Positions 11,886 to 23,209 of a stretch of DNA of 64,000 nucleotides are shown here, one piece after another; the first letter of the stretch is position 1; each line of letters begins with the position of its first letter. The notes under the pieces were generated by a model, which was not told the DNA's origin, ran no database searches, and was given only the letters and a program-made list of their open reading frames with translations. Origin of the DNA: Lottia gigantea (taxonomy: Eukaryota; Mollusca; Gastropoda; Lottiidae); contig NW_008709815.1 of NCBI RefSeq assembly GCF_000327385.1, forward strand, positions 492,267-556,266, written 5' to 3'. A program made the translations under genes and the position numbers.

Positions 11886-12486
11886 TTAAAGGGATTGTAA
11901 AGAGTTTTTCTTTTTTTTTTGTGTATCGGGATCACTGATAGGTTCAATTTGCATCATTCTAATTTCAATCAGACGTCTGTGGTTTCCGCAGTTCCACTGA
12001 AATTTGTGTTGGATGACGTCACTAATCACAAAATATGCCCAAGTCCCTTGCGATTAGTTTCAGTCGAATTGCAGGATCTACGTTTAATTGAGATTGGGAA
12101 TGGTGGAAATTGATGCTATCAGTGTCCCGATATACAATGAAAATAGCATTGTGTGTATCTGGGACACTGATAAGTTCAATTTGCACCATTCCAATGTCAA
12201 TCAGGCGTCTGTGGTTCCTGCAATTACACAGAAATTTGTGTTGGGTGACGTCACTAATCGCAAAATATGCCCAAGTCTCTTGCGATTAGTGACATCATCA
12301 AGCACTTAGTGGTTCCTGCAATTACACAGAAATTTGTGTTGGATGACATCACTATTCGCAAAATATGCCCAAGTCTCTTGCGCTTAGTAACGTCGCCAAA
12401 CACCTAGTTGAAATGGTGCAAATTGACGCTACCATTGCCCCCGATACACATGAAATTTTTAGAAAACCTTTTTACAATCCCTTTAA
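11886..12486 (+). mobile_element. Fold-back MITE cluster (family A), stathmin unit 2
   Basis: Same ends and internal palindromes as in unit 1, about 0.6 kb. TGACGTCA occurs near 12014 and 12246. The same insertion point in all four units shows it predates their duplication. Confidence 0.8.
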
Positions 12487-13030
12487 TATTTTATATCATA
12501 TTTGGTAATTTTAAATTCATACTGTCGGGAATGAGTCAACATCCTTCAAGCTGGTCTCAAGTCTGAGTAAATATCCTCTCTTCCACTCTGACTTCAAGTA
12601 AAGTTTGGGATTTTTATTGTTATAAAAGATTTATTATGAATAAAATTAAATAGAAGAATGTTGTTTTTAAATCAATATTACCTATCAAGTATGTGAGAAA
12701 AGATACAATACAACACTTCAGGTATTTTCGCAACAAGTCATTCATTCACCAGAATCCGTTCCGATGCCTTTTATCCTTTCTGCTTGCACTCCTTAATGTA
12801 TTTAGCAGGGGGACGAAAAGGGTCGGTTGATAAGAGATTGAAAAAGCTAATTAAACATATTATTTAAGACATGGCAAGGGCCACAAAATGGATCATTACT
12901 TAAAGTAGCTCGCTGGAATCTGGAGAGCCGTGCTGGAAAACCTAAGGATCCCACAATATTCCAATGCTTGGAACCCATGGAACCAATCTACACATGGGTT
13001 TAATTTGATATTTAAAGGAAGCTAAATTGT
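12487..13030. other. Tail of stathmin unit 2
   Basis: Continues the sequence shared by the unit tails. The part near 12900-12985 (AAAGTAGCTCGCTGGAATCT, CAATGCTTGGAACCCATGGA) is found inverted at about 24940-25025 beyond copy 4. It marks the inner edge of the left arm of the inverted duplication. No gene. Confidence 0.6.
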
Positions 13031-14557
13031 CTCATTCTTATATCGATCAGAAAAAATACATGTAGGGCTACATATGCCTGGATACTAAGTTAACCTCTAG
13101 GGGCAGTTAAGGATTGGTGTGCCCCAGTCCGTGTTTTTTGGAGAAAATGTGCACCATTCACCCCTTTCCATTGCTATCAAATAAAACGATAGAGAAATGT
13201 ATATGGTCCAGGGAGGAATGTATTGTCAAGTGAAAATAATGTTATAGAGAGTGTCAGTTTCAATGCCTCAGGGTGTTTCTCTATTAATTGTGAATTGTTT
13301 TAAAAGGTCTAGTAGAACCAGATTTCTCAGAATTCCATTGTTTCATTGACAATTGATGAATAATCTAAATGTTCTGAGAGTCAATACTAACACATCGTAA
13401 GATAATCTCAATATACGTGCTTTAACCCAGGAAATATCCACTTTGAATTTTTCTCTCTGCGATATTTGTCTTGTAAGTGAGTTTGGGCGATACAAGTACA
13501 CCCGTGTATGACGCATGCGAAACGGTTGCACAAAACTATCTTATTTTTATTTACAAACTGTTCTTATGTTGTAAAGACTAGCACAAGAGGGCTTGTTGTT
13601 TCTTTCCGTGTCCATTTCAGTAACAGCATCCATTATTTCAACATAGTGACATGGGATAGGTAGTTGTGCGCCAAACAAAACGATCTGTGTCAAAATATAG
13701 ATCTTTCTTGACATTTGACTATAGACACCAAACTGAAAATTCAAATGGCACACACCAACGATGAATGAGATGTGTCATAGGCATATTAATGTCCGTTCTG
13801 TGCCGCTTTTTTGCCAATGAAGAACATACAACACCCTACAAAATTATGCGCCTGACCTTTTTCAATGATGTTTTTTAAGTCACTCCTCTCTCCCCCTAGA
13901 ATTTTTTTTACAACAGAACATTTACAAGCTTAGAATTTACACCGGTGAATAATAACATGTAATATGAGTGCATGAAATTACTCTAGCAATGAATTAGACA
14001 AACTGCTAGTACGTATCGCCCAAGTTCAATATCACATCCAAGAAATTCTGATATTTATGAAAGAAAATGTTATTGGTATCACATAGAAAACAGAGAATTT
14101 ATGAATGTCATTCAAGATTGTGTATTAGATCTATTATTTTATTTACGTATGGAACAGAATGTCAAAATCCCACTTTGAAGGAAATGGTAGTGATATCCCA
14201 GTTTGACACGATATCATACGCATTTTGGAATATACAATAAAAACTTTGAACCATTAAAGTGCAACTGTGCTTTGAGTTTCGATTTCAGCATAAACTTTGG
14301 TATTCTATTTCATGTTTGCCTTCAGTGTAGTTACATAATTCGGGTAAGCATAAGGTGTCAATGAATTGACCATTGAGAGTGTTTATTTTCCTGCAAACCA
14401 GTTCGGTGAAGTGACGCTTGAAAATGTTTTGTTGGATTTTAAATTTAATATTAAATTAGTATTTATAATTGTCTGTTCCCGAGCATTGGCTGTTTTGGAT
14501 CTAAATATTCAGGAAAAGGTCACACAGAACGGGAGCATACTAGACCTTACCCTCAAA
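13031..14557. other. Unique spacer upstream of the TCF24-like gene
   Basis: No coding exon or repeat could be supported. It probably includes the promoter and 5' UTR of the bHLH gene; no clear TATA box was recognised. Confidence 0.4.
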
Positions 14558-15323
14558 ATGTTTTCAAATTGCTCGCAAAGCGTTTCGGAGGACGAACTTC
14601 AATGTTATCACGAAGGAATAGAAAATTCATCCCATGAAAATAGTTCCAGACGTCGTGGACGACCAGTAAGTAATGCAGCTAGGGAGAGATCCAGGGTGAA
14701 GACTCTTCGTACCGCCTTTTTGAACCTCCAGGAAATTCTCCCCTCGGTGCCACCAGATACAAAACTTTCTAAATTAGATGTGTTAGTTCTTGCTACTACA
14801 TATATTTCTCATTTAATGAAAACATTAGATAGTTATAGTTTATCTCGTGCTACTGAAAATTCAACAGTTCCCGTTTACCATCCAGTTAAGGTAAGAACAT
14901 TTTGCTTAAATTGTTTGTATGGGATATTGTAAAGGCAGACGTATTTTAAAATAAATTTCTATAGTTGCAGAATACTTTCTGAGCACAAACGAGGTGCTGT
15001 CATCCTACATATATATTTGTATCATACTGTAGAGAACACTGAACCCTAAAAGGCAACTGCCCTTACAAAATGGCATTCTTATTACTTCTATATCAAAGGT
15101 TAGATGTTGTCTAACTCCGACACCTTTACTGTATCAAGATAACATAGCCTGTTGGTTTCTAAGTCCAAAAATACATTATATGTTTCAGAAATGGCCTATG
15201 AGAACGAGATTATATGATGGAATATTAGACAGTACCAAACCAGTTGTTAAAATGAAAAGGAAGAAAACCGGCAATGATCTTGAACATCACAATTATAACA
15301 TGTCAAAGAAATTAAAACCGTGA
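14558..15323 (+). CDS. TCF24: TCF24-like basic helix-loop-helix transcription factor
   Basis: Exons 14558-14890 and 15189-15323 (TGA), predicted 155 residues. The bHLH domain is unmistakable: [16 protein letters not shown] (basic region and helix 1), the loop [15 protein letters not shown], and helix 2 [10 protein letters not shown]. The [17 protein letters not shown] stretch and, after the intron, [11 protein letters not shown] are marks of the TCF23/TCF24 group, where the domain is followed by KWPMRSRLY. The intron falls just before KWPMR. The open frame extends upstream to 14366, but the ATG at 14558 (AAAATGTT, A at -3) gives a normal-sized protein; the ATG at 14366 is an alternative start. 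A Lys-rich C terminus follows. AATAAA overlaps the stop region at 15323-15328. The gene lies in the spacer between the two arms of inverted stathmin units. Confidence 0.88.
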
Positions 15324-15465
15324 ATAAATTTTGACATTAAGTTTAATTTGTAAATGTCCACTTCTCGATGCAGATGTTTATGGCGGTCATAGATAGTTTT
15401 GATCTAGTTTTGATACAGGTATTGGATATCTTGTTGCAATCTTACTTGTATTTGATCATTCATTA

Positions 15466-16028
15466 TTATGGCCCTTGACTTGGCTAAAATCGTGCCAAAT
15501 TAGCTTTCTAATGGACTTATTAACCGACCGTTTTCGTTTCTCTGCTAGTAACAAATACAACAGATTGTGGAGTGCAAGTGGAGAGGATAAAAGCAGTGGC
15601 GGAGCCATAGGGGGACAGAGGGGGCAGTGGCCCCCACCCCCCACAGTCCCGAAAGCAAGATAACTTATAAATCTTATAATTAGTTAGAAATTCGGGCAAT
15701 CTCGGGCAGCCCCCCCTCCCCCCCCCTTCGGGCTTGATCCTGACTACGACACTGGGTAAAAGGCTCCAAGGCATAGGAATAGATTTGGGTGAGTGAATGA
15801 CTTTGTGCGAAAATACCTGAAGTGTTGTATTGTATCTTTTCTCACATGTACTATACTTGATAGGTAATAGTGATTTAAAAACAACATTCTTCTATTTAAG
15901 TTTATTCATAATAAATCTTTTATAACGGTAAAAACCCAAACTTTACTTGAAGTCAGAGGGGAGGAGAGGAGATTCACTCAGACTCGAGACAGTATGAATC
16001 TAAAATTACCAAATACAATATAAAATGT
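15466..16028. other. Tail of stathmin unit 3 (inverted)
   Basis: Reverse-complement counterpart of the unit tails at 7324-7720 and 12487-12900, starting at about the GGCCCTTGACTTGGC block. Interrupted by a hAT-type MITE at 15594-15754. No gene. Confidence 0.6.
15594..15754 (+). mobile_element. hAT-type MITE with 8-bp target duplication
   Basis: Starts CAGTGGCGGAGCCA and ends CGACACTG, flanked by GATAAAAG (15586-15593) and GGTAAAAG (15755-15762), an 8-bp target duplication with one mismatch. The equivalent stretch of other units lacks it (AGGATAAAA runs on without a break). The TIR start CAGTGGCG and the 8-bp duplication are hAT hallmarks. 161 bp, C/G-runs inside, no coding sequence. Confidence 0.85.
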
Positions 16029-16688
16029 TAGAGGGGTTGTAAAAAGGTTTTCTAAAAATTTCATGTGTATCGGGGGCAATGGTAGCATCAATTTGCACCA
16101 TTTCAAATTCAATCAGACGTCTGTGGTTCCTGCAATTCGTCTAAAACTAAATGTTTGATGAAGTCACTAAGCGCAAGGACTTGGACATATTTTGCGATTA
16201 GTGACGTCATCCAACACAAATTTCTGTGTAATTGCAGGAACCACAGACGTTGGACTGAAATTAGAATGGTGCAAATAACCTATCAGTATCCCAGATACAC
16301 ACAATGCTATTTTTATTGTATATCGGGGACACTGATAGCATCAATTTTCACCACTCTAAATCTCAATTAAACGTCTGTAGATCCTGCAATTCCACTAAAA
16401 CTAAGTGTTTGATGACATCACTAATCGCAAAAGACTTGGGCATAGTTTGCGATTAGTGACGTCATCCAACACAAATTTCTGTGTAATTGCAGGAACCACT
16501 AAGTGCTTTATGATGTCACTAATCGCAAGAGACTTGGGCATATCTTCCGATTAATGACATCATCCAACACAAATTTCTTTGGAATTGCGGAAACCATAGC
16601 CGCCTGATTGAAATTAGAATGGTGCAAATTGAACATAACAGTGATCCCGATACACATAAAAAAGAAAATCTCTTTACAATCCCTTTAA
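16029..16688 (-). mobile_element. Fold-back MITE cluster (family A), stathmin unit 3
   Basis: Right end TTTACAATCCCTTTAA is intact; the left end has drifted (TAGAGGGGTTGTAAAAAGG). It shows a near-simple form of the element: two GACGT/TGTGGTTCCTGCAATT arms around a CACTAA...TTAGTG hairpin, partly repeated. TGACGTCA at about 16202 and 16457. Confidence 0.8.
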
Positions 16689-16886
16689 AGACCTGACGAA
16701 TAAGATATTTGCCTCAACTACAAAATACAGTCTATTAATTATTAAAGATCTCATCATCACCACAAACGTATCAAACTGTATGTACTGTAGTGTATACTTC
16801 GGGGTTGGACTAGCCTATTGAGAAATAAATCAGGAATTATTAATTCCCCTCCCGCTCCAAAAAAAAGAAAAAAAAGAACAAATAAT

Positions 16887-17990
16887 TCAGTTATGATGAA
16901 ATCTAAAACGTGGCTCTTCTGGTGGTGGTGGATCCATATCATCCAGGTTTAGATTTTTTCGCTGACGAACTAGATTGGCATGTCTTCTTTTCTCCTTTAA
17001 TTTGTCTCTGATTTCACGGAGATGATTCTGGCGAGCAGCCACGGCGACATCCATTTTTTGAGTCTGCTGGTCTTCCAAGGCCTTTTGCTTTTGTTCATAG
17101 GCCTTGATAGCACCAGCAGTTTCTGTTTTTTTCATGGCTCGAACTCGAATTATTCGTTCCTCTTCCAATTGCTACAAGAATAGGAGAAGAATAAATTAAT
17201 AGATTTAATGGCTACTGATGTTGATGATCATTCTCACATATAATACATTTGATGGACTGATGTCTGATGATGATAAGTTTAAATAATAAAAAAACCTTAC
17301 TTTGCGGCGCCGTTCTGCTTCAAAGAGTTTTTTCTTTATCTCCTCCACAGTTGGTTCTGCTCGCTTTTCTCTACTTTTTATTATTTCCTCCAATCTTGCT
17401 GGAGGTACTACATCATCCCTTGATTTTTCCACAATCTCAAAGGCTAGTCCTTTAGATGAAAGACCTTTGAGATTGGTAACCAGACCTTCTTGTACCAGTA
17501 TGGTCTTCACATTTTCTTCACTCAATTTCTTCACTCCTACAATAAGGTAGTATTTAATATAAAATGTTACATTGTTGCAGTGTTAAAGTTAATTTACACA
17601 ATCGGTTTTATTTTCACAATGATTTATAAAAAAAGTTATTAAAGATAGTTCTGTAACCAGATATATCAGTTCAATTTATAAACACAGATTCTTACCAAGA
17701 GATTCTGGTGCTACTCCTTTCTCAGGTGGACATTCTTTCTTTCCTTCTTCTGAAACACTATCTTCTTCTTCTTCCAACTTAAAATCTTCTGTTGGTGATG
17801 AAGATTTTGTTTGTGCATCAGAAGTTTCACCAGTACTCGAGTTCTTCACAGACTTTGTGTTGGATACACAGAAAACTCCATAATCAGTTTTCTGTGAATG
17901 ACCATCAGCGTTTCCGACTGGAAGAACTTGAATATTTCGGACATTTTTCCGTTCGGTAGGTTTCCGACAACTCGAAAACAAACCTCCCAT
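16887..17990 (-). CDS. Stathmin-family protein, copy 3
   Basis: Minus-strand exons 17990-17696, 17536-17301, 17171-16887 (TGA); 271 residues. Keeps MGGLFSSCRKP. Exon 1 is one codon longer than in copies 1 and 2 and reads EEEEDSVSEEGKKECPPE near its end. Exon 2 is one codon shorter (KKLSEEN for KKLLSEEN). Both length changes are shared with copy 4, which places copies 3 and 4 together. The exon 3 protein is the same as in the other copies. The frame is open and splice sites are intact. Confidence 0.92.
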
Positions 17991-18190
17991 ATTCCAAAAT
18001 AAATTGATTTGAAAACAATAAAACACAATTTACAGCACTGTTTTAATGCCGGTCACTATGTGTCCTATTGTTAGTAACTACGCTACGCTTAGCTTCGGAA
18101 CTTTTCGGAGGTTTGGCTTGTATTATGACGTTATGATTATTATAGAGTTCCGGACAATCACGGAATTAAATATACAAATAACGTTCACTT
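17991..18190 (-). promoter_or_regulatory. Probable promoter/5' UTR of stathmin copy 3
   Basis: Reverse-complement match of the conserved block before copies 1 and 2, including GTAACTACGCTACGCTTAGC and TTATGACGTTATG on the + strand. Role inferred. Confidence 0.45.
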
Positions 18191-18529
18191 AATAAAAGAC
18201 TTAAGAGGGATAAATAAGTAGTCTAACCTCAAATTTAAGGTTTAAACATTTAGGAGTCATCCTTCATCTATAAGAAACCTGTTAGACCTATTATTATACC
18301 ATAGAATCATGAAAATTGATCTAATAACAATATAGTGCCTTAGTCCCAGTCCTAATATATCTCTTCACATTTCCCAATTAAAGCTCTCGTATTAGAATAT
18401 TGAACAGATTATAAACCGATCACAAATGAAATTATATTTTTCTGCACATTATTAGCATAATGAAGACGGACAATGCCAGTCAGTATGCAATGAAACTCGA
18501 AACTGATAATCTTCTATTTAAACTATAAG

Positions 18530-19565
18530 CCACTGCCCTTCTAATAAATCTATAAGCCACTGTCCCACTAACCTTCTATTTAAAATGTAATCCACTGACC
18601 TACTAACCCATTGCCTTTCTAATGAAACAATAGGCCACTCACCTATAAAAAAAACACTGACCTATTAACCTACTGCCCTTCTAATGAAACTAAAACAATT
18701 GACCTACTTCCCGTGCCACTGACGTATTAACCAACTGCCCTTCTAATGGCCTACTAACCTATTGTCCGTTCAATAGGCCACTGATCTACTTACCGCCTTC
18801 TAATGAAACCAATGACCTATTAAACTACATCCTTCTAATGAAACTAAAACCATTGACCTACTTCCCGTGCCACTGACCTATAAATTTACTTGACTCCTAT
18901 TGAAACTAGATGCCACCGACCAACTACCCTTTAAATTGAACTTAAAGCCATTGGCCTACTGCCCTAATGAACCTTTAAGTCACTTATCTACTGCATTTCT
19001 TATAGGCCACAAACCTACTAATCTACCGCCCTTATGGAACTAAATGCAACTGACCTACTTACCTACCAAGCTTTTAATGAAATATCGGCCACTGACCAAT
19101 TAACCTACTTTCCTTCTATTGGAACCATAAGACACTGACCTTATGGACCTGTCCTCTTTATGGAACTAAAGGCAAGTGACCTACTAACCTCCTTAACTAC
19201 GAAATCATAGGCCACTGACCTAATAACCCACTGCTCTTCTATTGAAACTATAAGACACTGACCTATTAACCTACAACCCTTCTAATGAAACCATTAGATC
19301 CTGACCTATTAACCTACTGCCCTTCTAATGAAACTATTAGCCCCTGACCTATTAATCTGCTGTCCTTCTAATGAAACTAAAAGCCCCTGACCTATTAACC
19401 TACTGCTCTTCTAATGAAACTATAAGCCCCTGACCTATTAACCTACTGCTCTTCTAATGAAACTATAAGCCCCTGACCTATTAACCTACTGCTCTTCTAA
19501 TGAAACTATAAGGCCCTGACCTATTAACCTAGTGCCCTTCTAATGAAACTATAAGCCCCTGACTG
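18530..19565 (-). repeat. 43-bp minisatellite upstream of stathmin copy 3
   Basis: Tandem units on + read CTGACCTATTAACCTACTGC then CCTTCTAATGAAACTATAAG and CCC. The block is decayed towards copy 3 and nearly regular at 19270-19560. It ends at 19560, fused directly to a truncated tail of unit 4 (GACTGGATAAAAGGCATCGG). Confidence 0.9.
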
Positions 19566-19852
19566 GATAAAAGGCATCGGAACAGATTGGGTGAAGGTGC
19601 GAAAATACCTGAAGTGTTGTATTGTATCTTTTCTCACATGAACTATACTTGATAGGTAATATTAATTAAAAAAAAAACATTCTTCTATTTAAGTTTATTA
19701 ATAATAAATCTTTTATAACAGTAAAAAACAAAAACTTTACTTGAAGTCAGAGGGGAGGAGAGGAGATTTACTCAGACTCGAGACCAGCTTGAAGGATGTT
19801 GACTCATCTCCCGACAGTATGAGTTTAAAATTACCAAATATAATATAAAATG
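19566..19852. other. Truncated tail of stathmin unit 4
   Basis: Counterpart of 15755-16028 but cut at its outer end, so units 3 and 4 abut here. No gene. Confidence 0.55.
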
Positions 19853-21385
19853 TTAAAGGGATTGTAAAAAGGTTTTCTAAAAATTTCATGTGTATAGGGG
19901 GCAATGGTAGCTACAATTTTTCAAATTCAATCAGACGTCTGTGGTTCCTGCAATTCGTCTAAAACTAAGTGTTTGATGAAGTCACTAAGCACAAGGACTT
20001 GGGCATATTTTGCGATTAGTGACGTCACCCAACACAAATTTCTGTGTAATTTCAGAAACCACAGATGTCGGACTGAAATTAGAATGGTGCAAATTGAACC
20101 TGTATTGAATCAGTATCCCAGATACACACAATGCTATTTTTATTGTATATCGGGGACACTGATAGCATCAATTTTCACCATTCCAAATCTCAAATAAACG
20201 TCTGTAGATCCTTCAAATTCCACTAAGACTAAGTGTTCGATGACATCACTAATCGCAAAAGACTTGGGCATATTTTACGATTAGTGACGTCATCCAACAC
20301 AAATTTCTGTGTAATTGCAGGAACCACTAAGTGCTTTATGATGTCACTAATCGCAAGAGACTTGGGCATATCTTGCGATTAGTGACATCATCCAACACAA
20401 ATTTCTTTGGAATTGCGGAAACCATAGCCGCCTGATTGAAATTAGAATGGTGCAAATTGAACCTATCAGTGTCCCAGATACACACAATGCTATTTTTATT
20501 GTATATCGGGGACACTGATAGCATCAATTTTCACCACTCTAAATCTCAATTAAACGTCTGTAGATCCTACAATTCCACTAAAACTAAGTGTTTTAAGACA
20601 TCACTAATCGCAAAGGACTTGGGCATAGTTTGCGATTAATAACGTAATCCAACACAAATTTCTGTAGAATTGCAGGAACCACAGACGTCGGACTGAAATT
20701 AGAATGGTACAAATTGAACTTATCAGTATCCCAGATACACACAATGCTATTTTTATTGTATATCGGGGACACTGATAGCATCAATTTTCACCATTCCAAA
20801 TCTCAATTAAACGTCTGTAGATCCTACAATTCCACTAAAACTAAGTGTTTTAAGACATCACTAATCGCAAAGGACTTGGGCATAGTTTGCGATTAATAAC
20901 GTTATCCAACACAAATTTCTGTAGAATTGCAGGAAGCACTAAGCGCTTGATGATGTCACTAATCGCAAGAGACTTGGGCATATTTTGCGATTAGTGACGA
21001 CATCCAACACAAATTTCTGTGTAATTGCAGGAACCACAGACGTCGGACTGAAATTAGAATGGTACAAATTGAACTTATCAGTGTCCCAGATATACACAAT
21101 GATATTTTTATTGTATATCTGGGACACTGATAGCATCAATTTTCACCACTCTAAATCTCAATTAAACGTCAATAGATCCTGCAATTCCACTAAAACTAAG
21201 TGTTTGATGACATCACTAATCGCAAGGGACTTGGGCATAGTTTGCGATTAGTGACGTCATCCAACACAAATTTCTGTAGAATTGCGGAAAGCACAAACGT
21301 CTGATTGAAATTAGAATGGTGCAAATTGAACCTATCAGTGATCCCGATACACAAAAAAAAGAAAAACTCTTTACAATCCCTTTAA
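19853..21385 (-). mobile_element. Fold-back MITE cluster (family A), stathmin unit 4, expanded
   Basis: Ends TTAAAGGGATTGTAAA and TTTACAATCCCTTTAA. The largest of the four (about 1.5 kb), with a segment of roughly 255-345 bp repeated several times. Each segment holds two hairpins: CACTAATCGCAAA facing TTTGCGATTAGTG, and CTATCAGTGTCCC facing GGGACACTGATAG. TGACGTCA at about 20018, 20286 and 21251. Confidence 0.8.
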
Positions 21386-21585
21386 GGACCTGACGAATAA
21401 GATATTGGCCTCAACTACAAAATACAATCTGACTATTAATCATTACTGATCTCATCATCACCACAAACGTATCAAACTGTGTATACTGTAGTAAATACTT
21501 TGGGGTTGGACTAGCCTATTGAGAAATAAATCAGGAATTATTAATCCCCTCCCGCTCCAAAAAAAGAAAAAAAAGAACAAATAAT

Positions 21586-22674
21586 TCAGTTATGATGAAA
21601 TCTAAAACGTGGCTCTTCTGGTGGTGGTGGATCCATATCATCCAGGTTTAGATTTTTTCGCTGACGAACTAGATTGGCATGTCTTCTTTTCTCCTTTAAT
21701 TTGTCTCTGATTTCACGGAGATGATTCTGGCGAGCAGCCACGGCGACATCCATTTTTTGAGTCTGCTGGTCTTCCAAGGCCTTTTGCTTTTGTTCATAGG
21801 CCTTGATAGCACCAGCAGTTTCTGTTTTTTTCATGGCTCGAACTCGAATTATTCGTTCCTCTTCCAATTGCTACAAGAATAGGAGAAGAATAAATTAATA
21901 GATTTAATGGCTACTGATGTTGATGATGATCATTCTTACATATAATACATTTGATGGACTGATGTCTGATGATGATAAGTTTAAATAGAAAAAAAACTTA
22001 CTTTGCGGCGCCGTTCTGCTTCAAAGAGTTTTTGCTTTATCTCCTCCACAGTTGGTTCTGCTCGCTTTTCTCTGCTTTTTATTATTTCCCCCAATCTTGC
22101 TGGAGGTACTACATCATCCCTTGATATTTCCACAATCTCAAAGGCCAGTCCTTTAGATGAAAGACCTTTGAGATTGGTAACCAGACCTTCTTGTTCCAGT
22201 ATGGTCTTCACATTTTCTTCACTCAATTTCTTCACTCCTATAATAAGGTAGTATTTTATATTAAATGTTAAGTTAATTTACACAATCGGTTTTATTTTCA
22301 CAATGATTTATAAAATAAGTTATTAAAGATAGTTCTGTAACCAGATATATTAGTTCAATTTATAAACACAGATTCTTACCAAGAGATTCTGGCACTTCTC
22401 CTTTCTGAGGTGGACATTCTTTCTTTCCTTCTTCTGAAACACTATCTTCTTCGTCTTCCAACTTAAAATCTTCTGTTGGTGATGAAGATTTTGTTGGTGT
22501 ATCAGAAGTTTCACCAGTAGTCGAGTTCTTCACAGACTTTGTGTTGGATACACAGAAAACTCCATAATCAGTTTTCTGTGTATGACCATCAACGCTTCCG
22601 ACTGGAAGAACTTGAATATTTCGGACATTTTTCCGTTCTGTAGGTTTCCGACAACCCGAAAACAAGCCTCCCAT
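21586..22674 (-). CDS. Stathmin-family protein, copy 4
   Basis: Minus-strand exons 22674-22380, 22237-22002, 21870-21586 (TGA); 271 residues. N terminus MGGLFSGCRKP keeps Gly2, Ser6 and Cys8. Shares the one-codon length changes of copy 3 but reads EDEEDSVSEEGKKECPPQ in exon 1, and has LEQEGLV and EISRDDVV in exon 2. The exon 3 protein is the same as in copies 1-3. The first intron is shorter than in copy 3 through loss of a stretch near 22265. Open frame, intact splice sites. Confidence 0.92.
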
Positions 22675-22870
22675 ATTCCAAAATAAATTGACTTGAAAAC
22701 AAGATAACACAATTTACAGTACTGTTTTAATGCCGGTCACTATGTGTCCTATTGTTAGTAACTACGCTACGCTTAGCTTCGGAACTTTTCGGAGGTTCGG
22801 CTAGTATTATGACGTTATGATTATTATAGAGTTCCGGACAATCACGGAATTAAATATACAAATAACGTTC
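22675..22870 (-). promoter_or_regulatory. Probable promoter/5' UTR of stathmin copy 4
   Basis: Same conserved block as before the other copies (GTAACTACGCTACGCTTAGC at about 22757, TTATGACGTTATG at about 22807). Role inferred. Confidence 0.45.
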
Positions 22871-23209
22871 ACTTAATAAAAGACTTAAGAGGGATAAATA
22901 AGTAGCCTAACCTCAAATTTAAGGTTTAAACATTTAGGAGTCATCCTTCATCTATAAGAAACCTGTTAGACCTATTATTAAACCATAGAATCATGAAAAT
23001 TGATCTAATAACAATATAGGCTATATAGTGTCTTAGTTCCTGTCCTAATATATCTTTTCACATCTCCCAATTAACGCTCACGTCCTCGAATAATGAAATG
23101 ATTATAAACCGAATTACAAATGAAATTGTATTTTTCTGCACATTATTAGCATAACGAAGACGGACAATGCCAGTCAGTGTGCAATGAAACTCGAAACCGA
23201 TAACCATCT

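Noticed and set aside
14366-14557. Upstream ATG as the TCF24 start
   Set aside because: It would add 64 residues without family similarity; the ATG at 14558 gives a normal-length protein. Kept as an alternative only.
15456-15774. Short proteins with Gly/Pro runs
   Set aside because: They fall in the hAT MITE and its C/G runs.
17267-17550. Antisense open frames over stathmin exons (also at 5426-5689, 11019-11369 and 22003-22251)
   Set aside because: Mirror frames of the real stathmin exon 2; no independent evidence.
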